A stretch of DNA of 64,000 bases from AG-339-G14 sp902553315 (GTDB taxonomy: Bacteria > Pseudomonadota > Gammaproteobacteria > Magnimaribacterales > AG-339-G14). The notes under the pieces were generated by a model. That model was not told where the DNA came from, searched no databases, and saw only the letters and a program-made list of their open reading frames with translations. The translations under genes and the position numbers were made by a program. Shown in pieces: positions 24,153-33,175 of the stretch (position 1 is its first letter; every line of letters begins with the position of its first letter). The stretch is from assembly GCA_902553315.1 (NCBI GenBank), contig CACDKN010000001.1, forward strand, positions 124,001 to 188,000. The letters are read 5' to 3'.

Positions 24153-25051
24153 AAAATATAAACAACTAAAACCAACAGAATCCAAACCACATCGACGAAG
24201 TGCCAGTACCAAGATCCTGCGGCCAATCCAAAATGATCGTGTTCGCTAAAAGCTCCTTGGAATCCTCTTATAGTCATTATTGTCAAAATAATCGCTCCTA
24301 AACAAACATGGAATCCGTGAAACCCTGTCATTAAGAAGAAAGTAGTTCCATAAATTCCAGCCCCTAGAGTAAGACCCATGTGAGCATATGCTTCGTAATA
24401 CTCGACGCTTTGTAGAACCACAAAAATATAACCTAAAGATATGGTGGCGACCATCCAAGCTTTGAAAGATTTACGGTTGCCTTTTTTTAAAGCGGCTTCA
24501 GCTAGCGCAATCGTCCCACTTGAAGTAACCAAGCAAAGCGTATTCCAAAAAGGTAGCCAGGTATGAATCTTAGTTATTGGAGGAATTGACATGTTGTGAT
24601 GCGCCCCGGGAAATCTTTCATTATCTGGTGTCTCCATTAAAGGCCAAGAGGCTTCAAAGCCAGGCCATAAAATGTTAGCAATTCCTTTCTCACCTTCACC
24701 ACCCAACCATGGGACCGCAAAAATTCTTACGTAACCGAGGGCTAAGAAAAAAGCAAAGAAAAACATGACTTCAGAGAAAATAAACCAAGACATACCATGC
24801 ACAAAAGACGTGTTGAGTTGGTTGCTATACATCCCGGCATCGTTTTCTTTTATTACTTCAGAAAACCAAAAAAACATGGTCCCCCACATCAATAGAAAAC
24901 TTGAAATTAAAATCCAATGTGAATAAGTGTCTTCTTTGCCTAGATCATTAATGGTGTAGCCAGCGCCATAAACAAAAAGTAAAAGCGATATAGCCATAAA
25001 TATTGGCAGCTTGCTACTGGCCGGAACGTAATAAGAAGATTCAGAACTCAT
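24149..25051 (-). CDS. coxC: cytochrome c oxidase subunit III
   Basis: 300 residues with seven membrane helices. Subunit III stabilises the oxidase core and proton uptake. Family strings: MSWFIFSEVMFFFAFFLAL, NTLCLVTSSGTIALAEAALK, FFLMTGFHGFHVCLGAIIL and AAGSWYWHFVDVVWILLVLVV, with the conserved E of SEVMFF and the H-G-x-H pattern. It follows the cox11 gene with no gap (25052). The extra loop with GGEGEKGIANILWPGFEASW is typical of proteobacterial subunits. Confidence 0.96.
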   Translation of the reverse strand: MSSESSYYVPASSKLPIFMAISLLLFVYGAGYTINDLGKEDTYSHWILISSFLLMWGTMFFWFSEVIKENDAGMYSNQLNTSFVHGMSWFIFSEVMFFFAFFLALGYVRIFAVPWLGGEGEKGIANILWPGFEASWPLMETPDNERFPGAHHNMSIPPITKIHTWLPFWNTLCLVTSSGTIALAEAALKKGNRKSFKAWMVATISLGYIFVVLQSVEYYEAYAHMGLTLGAGIYGTTFFLMTGFHGFHVCLGAIILTIMTIRGFQGAFSEHDHFGLAAGSWYWHFVDVVWILLVLVVYIF

Positions 25052-25576
25052 TTATTTATAGGCGAATTGTTCGGTAACGTCGAATAAAGTATACCCCAAA
25101 GCCAACGTAGAAATATCTCTTGGAATTTCTGGATCAATTATAAACTTCACCGGAATCGTAATCGATTCGCCCGCAGCCAAGTACTGTTGTTCGAAACAAA
25201 AACACTCCGTCTTATGGAAATATTTAGCCCCTCTTCCAGGCGACACACTTGGGATTGCTTGAGCGACCATTGGTTCAGCAGTTGTATTTGTGAAAGTAAA
25301 ATTCATTAAATAGTCTTTGCCCGTTTCTATTGTCATCTGTGGGGAATCTGATTTAAAACTCCAAGGCATATTTTTATTGTTAAGAGTTACGAAAGTAACC
25401 TTCATGCTTCTTGTGTCCAACTCTTCATTATAGGAAGTATAGGTTGGGCCTGTGACTTTTCCATTTAACCCGGTGATGTCACAGAAAATATCGTAAAGCG
25501 GAACTAGCGCAAAACCAAAGCCAAACATTCCAAATGTAATTAGCAGTAAGCGAAATACATTCTTGGTTTGGCTCAT
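25052..25576 (-). CDS. ctaG: Cox11/CtaG copper-insertion protein
   Basis: 174 residues: one N-terminal helix (about 8-28) and a periplasmic immunoglobulin-like domain. It delivers copper to the CuB site of subunit I. The copper-binding motif CFCF is in FHKTECFCFEQQ (around 128-139). PLYDIFCDITGLNG near residue 26 holds the third conserved cysteine. It stands between coxA and cox3 with 2-nt gaps, the usual order. Confidence 0.95.
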   Translation of the reverse strand: MSQTKNVFRLLLITFGMFGFGFALVPLYDIFCDITGLNGKVTGPTYTSYNEELDTRSMKVTFVTLNNKNMPWSFKSDSPQMTIETGKDYLMNFTFTNTTAEPMVAQAIPSVSPGRGAKYFHKTECFCFEQQYLAAGESITIPVKFIIDPEIPRDISTLALGYTLFDVTEQFAYK

Positions 25577-25578
25577 AG

Positions 25579-27186
25579 TTATGAATTGGTTTGTGGCTTA
25601 GTTAGATCAGGCGACGTTTCAAACGTGTGGTACGGCGCAGGGGAATCAACAGTCCACTCCAAGCCTTTGCCTTTAGCGCCTTCCCAAACTTCAGCAGTCG
25701 CTGACTTACCGTAATAAACACATTTCAAAACATTGAATAAAAACAGTAATTGCGAAAGTCCGAAAAGAAAAGCTCCAACGCTCACAATCATATTGTAATC
25801 AGCAAATTGCATGGCGTAATCTGGAATTCTTCTTGGCATTCCCGCCAATCCAACAAAATGCATTGGGAAGAAAGTTAGGTTCACAGAAATAAACGACAGC
25901 CAAAAGTGCGTCTTACCTAATACTTCGTCGTACATGTAGCCAGTCCATTTTGGCAGCCAGTAATACACCGCTGCTACGATGGAGAAAAGAGCTCCAGGTA
26001 CAAGGACGTAATGAAAGTGTGCGACGACAAAATAAGTATCGTGATATTGGAAATCGGCTGGAGCGATGGCAAGCATCAATCCTGATAAGCCTCCGATTGT
26101 GAACAAAGCTACGAAAGCAATCGCAAACAACATGGGTGTTTCAAAAGTTAAAGATCCTCTAAACATGGTTGAGAGCCAATTGAAAACTTTCACTCCTGTT
26201 GGAATTGCAATCAACATAGTTGAATACATAAAGAAAAGTTCTCCAGCAATTGGCATTCCTACGGTGAACATGTGGTGTGCCCATACTACGAATGATAAAA
26301 GTGCGATTGAAGCAATTGCATAAACCATTGATGAGTAACCAAAAATTGGTTTTCTGGAAAAGGTTTCAATGATGTGGGAGACAATACCGAAAGCAGGCAA
26401 AATCATTATGTAAACCTCAGGGTGTCCAAAGAACCAAAAGACGTGCTGAAATAAGACTGGATCTCCTCCGCCGGCAGCACTAAAGAAACTTGTGCCAAAA
26501 TGAATGTCCATTAGCATCATTGTCACCGCTCCAGCTAAAACTGGCATAACTGCGATCAGCAAGTAGGCTGTAATTAACCAAGACCAAACAAAGAGTGGCA
26601 TTTTCATCAACGTCATGCCAGGAGCTCTCATGTTAAGAATGGTAGTAATGATGTTTATCGATCCCATAATGGAAGAAGCTCCCATGATGTGAACTGAAAA
26701 AATAAAGAAAGTTACAGTTGGTGGCGCATATTCAGTTGATAAAGGCGCATAAAAAGTCCAACCAAAATTAGGCGCACCGCCTTCCATTAAAAAGGTTGAA
26801 AGCAGGACCCCAAAAGCAGCTGGCAAAATCCAGAAGCTTAGATTATTAAGTCTTGGAAGCGCCATGTCTGGGGCACCAATTTGCATAGGAATCATCCAAT
26901 TGGCCAGACCCACAAAGGCCGGCATAATGACCCCGAAGACCATAATTAGTCCATGATTCGTAACCATTTGGTTGTAGAATTCCGGCGACACGATCTGACT
27001 ACCAGGCTCAAAAAGCTCTGCTCTGATGACCATTGCCATGGCTCCACCGACAAAAAGCATGATGAAACTAAACCAAAGATACAGCGAACCGATATCCTTA
27101 TGGTTTGTAGTGTACAACCATCGAGAGAACCCTTTTGCTGGTCCGTGGTGATGGTCGTCGTGATGTGACTCTATGACTGCACTCAT
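25579..27186 (-). CDS. coxA: cytochrome c oxidase subunit I (aa3 type)
   Basis: 535 residues with twelve membrane helices. It reduces oxygen to water and pumps protons. Ligands are visible: TNHGLIMVFG (low-spin heme histidine), FFGHPEVYIMILP (CuB histidine and cross-linked tyrosine, with the D-channel glutamate of type A1 oxidases), VVWAHHMFTVG (two CuB histidines) and DTYFVVAHFHYVL (heme a3 and heme a histidines). The N-terminal His-rich stretch SHHDDHHHG is noteworthy. It follows coxB by 10 nt. Confidence 0.98.
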   Translation of the reverse strand: MSAVIESHHDDHHHGPAKGFSRWLYTTNHKDIGSLYLWFSFIMLFVGGAMAMVIRAELFEPGSQIVSPEFYNQMVTNHGLIMVFGVIMPAFVGLANWMIPMQIGAPDMALPRLNNLSFWILPAAFGVLLSTFLMEGGAPNFGWTFYAPLSTEYAPPTVTFFIFSVHIMGASSIMGSINIITTILNMRAPGMTLMKMPLFVWSWLITAYLLIAVMPVLAGAVTMMLMDIHFGTSFFSAAGGGDPVLFQHVFWFFGHPEVYIMILPAFGIVSHIIETFSRKPIFGYSSMVYAIASIALLSFVVWAHHMFTVGMPIAGELFFMYSTMLIAIPTGVKVFNWLSTMFRGSLTFETPMLFAIAFVALFTIGGLSGLMLAIAPADFQYHDTYFVVAHFHYVLVPGALFSIVAAVYYWLPKWTGYMYDEVLGKTHFWLSFISVNLTFFPMHFVGLAGMPRRIPDYAMQFADYNMIVSVGAFLFGLSQLLFLFNVLKCVYYGKSATAEVWEGAKGKGLEWTVDSPAPYHTFETSPDLTKPQTNS

Positions 27187-27196
27187 TTTATTTCCT

Positions 27197-28330
27197 CTAT
27201 AATTTATTAGTTTTGTAATCTAGTATTTCTTTAGGAGCTACGATTTCTGCATTACCTGTAGGATCGTTGTTCCAGGATTTTCTGGTGTAAGTTATGACCG
27301 CAGCAATTTCTACTTCGGTTAACTGCTCAGCGTATGATTGCATAGCAGCGCCTTGAACTCCTTCCATTAAAATTTCTATTTGTCTTGCTTTGTCATTCAT
27401 GACGATGTCGCTACCAGCCAAAGCAGGAAACACAGGTGCTAACCCTTGTCCATTAACTTGATGACAGGCAACGCAATTCTTTTGGTAAATCCCCTCTCCC
27501 ATGGCCATCAACTCTTCAGTGGTCCAAAGTTTTTCAGTCAACGCGGCTTGTTGAAGCTTGGCTTCTTTCTTTTGCATGATGAATTCTTTGTATTGATCGG
27601 GTGAGACTGCCTCCACAACGATTGGCATGTAACCGTGATATTGACCGCAAAGCTCAGTGCATTGTCCTCTGAAAATTCCAGGCTCATTGACCTGTGTCCA
27701 TCCGGTGTTTACAAATCCAGGAATTGCATCTTGTTTAATCGCAAAGTCTGGCACCCACCAAGAGTGGATCACATCATTTGCAGTTATTAGGAATCTTATT
27801 CTTGCTCCCGTCGGAATCACTAAATGCTCATCCACTTCTAAAAGATAATTTTCTCCTTTAGGCGCAAGATTGTTTCTTTCATCCAATGAGGTAGATAAGT
27901 TACTAAAAAAGCTTACCTCGTCTTCAATGTATTCGTATTGCCATTTCCATTGGTGACCTGTAATCAAAATATTGATATCCCCTTCGGTGTCGTCGTAGGC
28001 TCTGATCATAGTAATAGTTGCCGGAATGGACATACCGATCAAAATCAAAGCAAACAAAATAGTCCAAGTGAATTCTAAGAAAGTACTGTCATCAAATTTT
28101 GCCGCTTCGACGCCCTCTTTTTTTCTGTACCTAAACAAGATAAAAGCCATCGCTCCCAACACGGCAACACCGATAGCAAAACAAATCCAGAAAATGGTCA
28201 TGTGGAGACCAAAGATTTCTTGTCCCAAAGCCGTAGCTCCAGGAGACATATTCACGTCATCCCAACCAGCTAAGGCTGGCAAAGATAAAAGTGGCAAAGC
28301 AAACAGAATTGTTCTAAAAATAATCATCAC
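27197..28330 (-). CDS. coxB: cytochrome c oxidase subunit II with C-terminal cytochrome c
   Basis: 377 residues. A signal peptide (to about residue 21), two membrane helices (44-66, 88-110) and a CuA cupredoxin domain with H189, C224, E226, C228, H232 and M235 (CTELCGQYHGYM). A fused cytochrome c domain follows, with heme site CVACH (286-290). The fusion marks a caa3-type enzyme that can receive electrons through its own heme c. It is the first cox gene, 49 nt after aroE, so it may share the aroE transcript or have its own promoter in that gap. Confidence 0.97.
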   Translation of the reverse strand: MMIIFRTILFALPLLSLPALAGWDDVNMSPGATALGQEIFGLHMTIFWICFAIGVAVLGAMAFILFRYRKKEGVEAAKFDDSTFLEFTWTILFALILIGMSIPATITMIRAYDDTEGDINILITGHQWKWQYEYIEDEVSFFSNLSTSLDERNNLAPKGENYLLEVDEHLVIPTGARIRFLITANDVIHSWWVPDFAIKQDAIPGFVNTGWTQVNEPGIFRGQCTELCGQYHGYMPIVVEAVSPDQYKEFIMQKKEAKLQQAALTEKLWTTEELMAMGEGIYQKNCVACHQVNGQGLAPVFPALAGSDIVMNDKARQIEILMEGVQGAAMQSYAEQLTEVEIAAVITYTRKSWNNDPTGNAEIVAPKEILDYKTNKL

Positions 28331-28379
28331 TCGAAACGTATAGATTGAAATTTTGTCTGTATTTTAGCTTATTAGAGCC

Positions 28380-29213
28380 TCAGGCTCCACGCGACTCAAG
28401 CAAGCCTGAAGTGTCTGGTTTAAGGCCTGTCCACTGTGAAAAAGACTCAGCCGCTTGTTCCACCAACATGCCCCATCCGTCGTAAACCTTAGCTACGGAT
28501 TGCTCTTTTGCCATCTGCATGAATTTTGTATCGGTCTGAGAGTAGTATAAATCAAGGGCTGCAGCCGCACCCTTAAAAATGGATGAATCTACTTCTAAAT
28601 TTTGGTCTGCTGAAGTTGAAGCGGAAGTTGCATTTATGACAAGGTCAAATGAAGTAGTTTCTAAATTATCCAGAGTTAAACTCGAAGGCATAAGAATAGA
28701 ACTTTTCATCTGAGACCCGCCTAATTCTTGGATTTGAGCCACTAACTGAATGGCTTTTTCTGGCGTTCTATTCGCTACAATTACCTGCTCAGGATTTTCC
28801 TTTAATAACGATGGAACAATACCCTTTGCCGCTCCTCCAGCGCCAAGAATCAGAATTTTTTTGTCAGCAATATTTATTTCCTTGGTTTTTAAGTCGGTTA
28901 CCAATCCAAGTCCATCTGTGCAATCTGCAAAGATTTTATCGTCTTTTAAAAAAAGCATATTTGCAGCTGCTGCTTGTTTAGCTCTCGAAGAAATATCATC
29001 AGAAATTTCCAAAACAACTTCTTTTAAGGGAAGTGTGACGCTAAGTCCGTGGCCTCCGCTTTCAAAAAAACTTTTGACCCATTCTAAACACTCATTTTTG
29101 CTTACCAAATATTTTTCAAAAACTAATTCTAGATCAAATTGATCGGCAAAGTTTGTATGGATTTCTGGTGATTTACTGTGTTCTATCGGAGACCCTATTA
29201 CGCCTAACTTCAT
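28380..29213 (-). CDS. aroE: shikimate 5-dehydrogenase
   Basis: 277 residues. It reduces 3-dehydroshikimate with NADPH in aromatic amino-acid synthesis. GSPIEHSKSPEIHTNFA (residues 6-22) and SVTLPLKE hold the substrate-binding serines and the catalytic lysine. GAGGAAKGIVPSLL is the NADP loop, followed by VANRTPEKA. VYDGWGMLVEQAAESFSQWTG is the family's C-terminal signature. It overlaps the tsaC stop by 4 nt. Confidence 0.96.
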   Translation of the reverse strand: MKLGVIGSPIEHSKSPEIHTNFADQFDLELVFEKYLVSKNECLEWVKSFFESGGHGLSVTLPLKEVVLEISDDISSRAKQAAAANMLFLKDDKIFADCTDGLGLVTDLKTKEINIADKKILILGAGGAAKGIVPSLLKENPEQVIVANRTPEKAIQLVAQIQELGGSQMKSSILMPSSLTLDNLETTSFDLVINATSASTSADQNLEVDSSIFKGAAAALDLYYSQTDTKFMQMAKEQSVAKVYDGWGMLVEQAAESFSQWTGLKPDTSGLLESRGA

Positions 29214-29746
29214 TTTCTAATCCATTTACCAGTAATTAACTCTTGGACTGAGGATGGCTTATTTAGTTTGCCTAGCCTACCATCGGCAATGTAAAGATCT
29301 GGACCAAAAATCTTTTTTATTTCTGCTTTATTTTTAGCTGTCTCTTCACCGCTCAAATTAGCAGAAGTTGAGCAAATTGGACTATTTAATTCATTAGTGA
29401 TGCCAATAACATCAGGATGTGAAGATAACCTTAAAGCAACCATTCCGGTATCTCCCTTTAACCATTTTGGTATTGAATCTAGCGCAGGAATTAGCCAAGT
29501 ATGCGGACCTGGCCATTTTTCATACAAATCTTTTTTTTCTGATTGAGTTAAATTTTCTATAAAGGGTCGTAAGTGATTTTTATTTCCTGCTAGGACAATA
29601 ACAGCTTTATTTTTTGGTCTTTTCTTTAGTTCAAAAAGATTTTCTACAGCCTTTGATGAAAATGGATTACAGCCTAAACCCCAAACGCCCTCGGTAGGAT
29701 GGGCAAACACTTCATCGTTGGAAAAAACGCTCTTTAAAGATCTCAT
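29210..29746 (-). CDS. tsaC: threonylcarbamoyl-AMP synthase
   Basis: 178 residues, the short YrdC form without the Sua5 domain. It makes threonylcarbamoyl-AMP for the t6A modification of tRNA position 37. PTEGVWGLGCNPFS (around 17-30) contains the nucleotide/threonine pocket, FELKKRPKNKAVIVLAG the conserved K-R-P-x-x-K motif, and SPICSTSANLSGE the C-terminal S-x-S-A-N-x-S-G motif. It couples to aroE by a 4-nt overlap, the common tsaC-aroE pairing. Confidence 0.95.
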   Translation of the reverse strand: MRSLKSVFSNDEVFAHPTEGVWGLGCNPFSSKAVENLFELKKRPKNKAVIVLAGNKNHLRPFIENLTQSEKKDLYEKWPGPHTWLIPALDSIPKWLKGDTGMVALRLSSHPDVIGITNELNSPICSTSANLSGEETAKNKAEIKKIFGPDLYIADGRLGKLNKPSSVQELITGKWIRK

Positions 29747-29776
29747 TAACTTCTCTAAAATTCAGCTAATTTAAGC

Positions 29777-30265
29777 TTAACTTCCTTGAAGTTCGTCATT
29801 CTCCTTCTTAAGTTGCTCTTTATTAGCTACTCTTGCTTCACTTATTGAATTTTGAAGTCCTTCATTAGCTACAGAAAGAATTTGAGCAGCTAAATGTCCG
29901 GCATTTATAGCTCCTGCCTTTCCAATTGCTACTGTCGCGACAGGAACGCCTTTGGGCATTTGAACCGTAGAAAGCAACGCATCAAAACCGTTTAAAGGAC
30001 CGCCATCGCCAGGAACGCCAATCACTGGTAAAGAAGTATGCGCAGCAATGTTTCCTGCCAAGTGTGCGGCCATCCCAGCTATGCCGATAAAAACTTTTGT
30101 TCCATCTGCAATAGTTGCTTTGATATGTTCTTGCAAATATTCAGGCATTCGATGTGCGCTTAAAACATTTATGCTGTAATCCACATCCAATTGTTTTAAG
30201 ACTTCGCCTGCTGCCTCTGCTAACTCCATGTCGGTTTTAGAACCGATTACTATTGATACTTTCAA
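29777..30265 (-). CDS. purE: N5-carboxyaminoimidazole ribonucleotide mutase
   Basis: 162 residues. It rearranges N5-CAIR to CAIR in purine synthesis. VIGSKTDMELA (around 6-16) and LSAHRMPEYL hold the phosphate and active-site His. LLSTVQMPKGVPVATVAIGKAGAINAGHLAAQIL is the family C-terminal region. The GMAAHLAG segment differs from the GGAAHLPG common in Gammaproteobacteria, so the gene may have been acquired or diverged. No purK lies beside it. It is the first gene of the purE-tsaC-aroE run and divergent from def. Confidence 0.9.
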   Translation of the reverse strand: MKVSIVIGSKTDMELAEAAGEVLKQLDVDYSINVLSAHRMPEYLQEHIKATIADGTKVFIGIAGMAAHLAGNIAAHTSLPVIGVPGDGGPLNGFDALLSTVQMPKGVPVATVAIGKAGAINAGHLAAQILSVANEGLQNSISEARVANKEQLKKENDELQGS

Positions 30266-30321
30266 AATAAACCCTACCTAAAAAATATTACTTATAATAT
30301 TTATTCTAAATTAAAACTGAA

Positions 30322-30822
30322 ATGACGATAAGAAGTATTTTAACTTTCCCGAATCCAGAGCTGAGAAAGATTGCCAAGGAAGTTATAAATTTTGATTCTG
30401 CTTTATCTGCTTTAGCCGATGATCTGTTGGAAACAATGTATGAATTCAAGGGCATTGGTTTGGCAGCAACACAAATTGGAGTGCACCAAAGAATTATCGT
30501 TGCAGATGTTTCGGATGAGCAGAACGAACCTTATATTTTTGTGAACCCAAAAGTAAAGGTTTTGAATCAAGATGAAAAGGGTGGTTACGACGAAGGCTGT
30601 TTATCTATTCCAGGATTTTACGAAGAGGTTGTGCGTCCTTTAAAAGTAGAAATAAGATTTCAAGATCTAGACGGCAAAGAAAAAAAAATAATACCTGAAG
30701 GGCTCCTTGGTGTCGTTGTCCAACACGAAACAGATCATTTAGATGGAAAATTAATGGTCGACTACATTTCATCTGTTAAGAGACAACGTATTCGATCAAA
30801 ACTTTTAAAACAAAAAAAATAA
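30322..30822 (+). CDS. def: peptide deformylase
   Basis: 166 residues. It removes the formyl group from new proteins. All three motifs are present: GIGLAATQIG (around 46-55), EGCLSIPGF with the metal cysteine, and QHETDHLDG with the two metal histidines and catalytic Glu. It precedes fmt by 2 nt, the standard pairing of formylation and deformylation. Divergent from purE over 56 nt. Confidence 0.97.
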   Translation: MTIRSILTFPNPELRKIAKEVINFDSALSALADDLLETMYEFKGIGLAATQIGVHQRIIVADVSDEQNEPYIFVNPKVKVLNQDEKGGYDEGCLSIPGFYEEVVRPLKVEIRFQDLDGKEKKIIPEGLLGVVVQHETDHLDGKLMVDYISSVKRQRIRSKLLKQKK

Positions 30823-30824
30823 AG

Positions 30825-31757
30825 ATGAAAATTATTTTTGCTGGTACACCAGAAATTGGATTGGAAACTTTGAAAACTATTCATGGTTCAAATCATGAAA
30901 TTAGTTTGGTGCTTACCAACGAAGACAAACCCTCTGGTCGAGGAAAACTAATTTCGAAAAGCCCAGTTAAAATTTTTGCTGAAGACAATGAAATAATGTT
31001 GAAGCAGCCTAAAAATTTAAAAGAAAAGGGGTTAGTGACGTATCTTAAAAACATTAATGCAGATCTTTTAGTAGTGTTCGCATATGGACATATTATCCCG
31101 GAAGAAATTTTAGAAATTTTTGAGAAGGGAGCATTGAACGTTCACACTTCTTTACTTCCAGAGCTAAGAGGGGCCGCGCCAATTCAAAGAGCAATTATGA
31201 ACGGGGATACGGAAACAGGTATTTCTTTTATGAAAATGGAAAAAGGACTGGACACTGGTCCTATTTATTCGCAAGAAAAAATAGAGATAGAAGAAAATGA
31301 AACTTCTGAAACGTTAACTGCAAAAATGTCTGAAGTGAGTTCTTCTAGAATTCTACAAATTATTGATTTAATTGATAAAAATAATTTTAAATTAACTCCA
31401 CAAAATTCAAGTAATGCAACTTATGCGCCTAAGATAATGAAAGAAGAAGCAAAAATAAATTGGGATGAATCTGCAATAAAAATTGTAAATCTTATAAATG
31501 GCCTTAGTCCTTCACCAGCTGCATTTAGTTTCCTTAAAAATGAAAGAATAAATTTTTATTTGGCTAAGTTAGATCAGAGATCCTCTTTAGCTCCAGGTGA
31601 AATTATTCACATTTCTAATGAAGAACTTCTTATAGGCGCTAAAGATCTTTGCGTTAAGATAATTGAACTTTCAAGACCCGGGAAAAAGAGACAGGCCTTT
31701 GAAACATTTTATAACGGCTCAAAGAAAATTTTTTCGAACGAAAAAGTTTTTACCTAG
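30825..31757 (+). CDS. fmt: methionyl-tRNA formyltransferase
   Basis: 310 residues. It formylates initiator Met-tRNA. IIFAGTPEIGLETL starts the Rossmann-like domain. LLVVFAYGHIIPEEIL, the NVHTSLLPELRGAAPIQRAI block with the active-site Asn/His and SLLPxxRGAAPI signature, and MEKGLDTGPI follow. The C-terminal OB-like domain begins near residue 205. It is two bases after def. rsmB, which normally follows, is missing; trkA comes 46 nt later. Confidence 0.96.
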   Translation: MKIIFAGTPEIGLETLKTIHGSNHEISLVLTNEDKPSGRGKLISKSPVKIFAEDNEIMLKQPKNLKEKGLVTYLKNINADLLVVFAYGHIIPEEILEIFEKGALNVHTSLLPELRGAAPIQRAIMNGDTETGISFMKMEKGLDTGPIYSQEKIEIEENETSETLTAKMSEVSSSRILQIIDLIDKNNFKLTPQNSSNATYAPKIMKEEAKINWDESAIKIVNLINGLSPSPAAFSFLKNERINFYLAKLDQRSSLAPGEIIHISNEELLIGAKDLCVKIIELSRPGKKRQAFETFYNGSKKIFSNEKVFT

Positions 31758-31786
31758 TTACTTATTAAAATTACTGAGAGTATAAT
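31758..31786 (+). promoter_or_regulatory. sigma-70-like promoter for trkA
   Basis: TTACTT (31758-31763) and TATAAT (31781-31786) with a 17-nt spacer, 17 nt upstream of the TTG start of trkA. It begins at the fmt stop codon, where rsmB would normally be. The match of the -10 is perfect, that of the -35 moderate. Confidence 0.5.
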
Positions 31787-31803
31787 TTTACAAGGTAGAA
31801 ATA

Positions 31804-33165
31804 TTGAACATAGTAATTTTAGGGGCCGGTCAAGTTGGCTCAGAGCTTTCAGCAATTCTTGCTTCCGATCATGACGTTACACTCATAGATTTAAAACAAG
31901 AAGAACTTCAAAAAATATCAGATCATCATGATCTGAAAACTATTTGTGGAAATGCTTGTTATCCAAAAACTTTAGAGCAGGCAGAAATAGAAACTGCTGA
32001 TCTTGCAATTGCAATGACACAGTACGACGAAGTAAATATGGTCGCTTGTCAGATGATTAAACACATGAGTAAGAAAACGAAAACGATGGCAAGAATTAGG
32101 GCGACTCAATACTTGGGGGGGAAAGGAAGTGAAATTTTTGAGGCAGGTGATTACACGATTGACGTTGTAATCAGTCCTGAGAATTTAATTACCGATTTTA
32201 TTAAAAGATTAATTGAAGTTCCAGGCGCTAACAAAGTATTAGATTTTGGTAATGGGCAAGCTTCCATGGTTAGTGTGAAAGCAAAAGGAGGATTGATAAC
32301 TGGTCACAAAATCTCGGAACTAAAAGAGTTGATCCCTAATGTTGATGTTCGTGTCGCTGCGATAAACAGAGATGAAAATCTTTTGATACCGAAAGGCGAA
32401 GATACAATAGACAAAGGCGATGAAGTTTATTTCATTTCTGCAAAGTCAAATATAAAAAAAATTATTTCAGCTATTTACCAAAGTGATAAAAGTTATAAAA
32501 ATATTATGATCGCAGGAGGTGGAAGAATTGGACGAAGGCTTGCAAATTCTTTGGAATCAAAATATAGAGTTAAAATCATTGAAGCTGATAAAGACAGATG
32601 TATTTACTTAAATGAAAAGTTAGGGAACTCTTTAATATTACATGGCGACTCTTCTGATTCGGAATTGCTTGAAGAAGAAAACATAGAAAACATGGATCTT
32701 TTTTGTGCCTTAACAAATAACGACGAAGCAAATGTTATGTCTTCTTTATTGGCAAAAAAATTAGGCGCTAAAAAAATAGTATCACTTGTAAATAAACAAA
32801 ATTACTTAGACTTAATCAAAGAAAATGAAGAAGTTGACATAACAATAGCTCCTACAGACATAGCAATTGGAGTGGTTTTAAAAAATTTATCAAAGAAAGA
32901 GTTAGTAACGGCTCATTCTCTCAAGAGAGGACAGGCTGAAGCCATCGAAATAGTTGCTAAAACTTCTGATAATCCAGAAAATATTGTTGGAAAAGAGATT
33001 GGCGATATCATAACTCCCGAGGGAACAGCAATCGCTGCTGTTTTTGACAATAAAAATATAAAAATTGCTCATCACGACCTAAAAGTCCAGGAAAACGACC
33101 ATTTAATAGTATTTCTCTCAGATTCTAGTAAATTCGAAGAAGTTGAAAGAAGATTAACTAAATAA
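31804..33165 (+). CDS. trkA: Trk potassium uptake regulatory subunit TrkA
   Basis: 453 residues from a TTG start, which gives the correct N-terminus of the NAD-binding fold (VILGAGQVGSELSAIL). It is a cytoplasmic peripheral protein with two RCK halves; the second Rossmann begins at MIAGGGRIGRRLANSL (around 236). Each half is followed by a TrkA-C domain. It gates the membrane subunit TrkH, whose gene follows by 10 nt. Together they take up potassium. Confidence 0.95.
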   Translation: MNIVILGAGQVGSELSAILASDHDVTLIDLKQEELQKISDHHDLKTICGNACYPKTLEQAEIETADLAIAMTQYDEVNMVACQMIKHMSKKTKTMARIRATQYLGGKGSEIFEAGDYTIDVVISPENLITDFIKRLIEVPGANKVLDFGNGQASMVSVKAKGGLITGHKISELKELIPNVDVRVAAINRDENLLIPKGEDTIDKGDEVYFISAKSNIKKIISAIYQSDKSYKNIMIAGGGRIGRRLANSLESKYRVKIIEADKDRCIYLNEKLGNSLILHGDSSDSELLEEENIENMDLFCALTNNDEANVMSSLLAKKLGAKKIVSLVNKQNYLDLIKENEEVDITIAPTDIAIGVVLKNLSKKELVTAHSLKRGQAEAIEIVAKTSDNPENIVGKEIGDIITPEGTAIAAVFDNKNIKIAHHDLKVQENDHLIVFLSDSSKFEEVERRLTK

Positions 33166-33175
33166 AGCAAATTTA

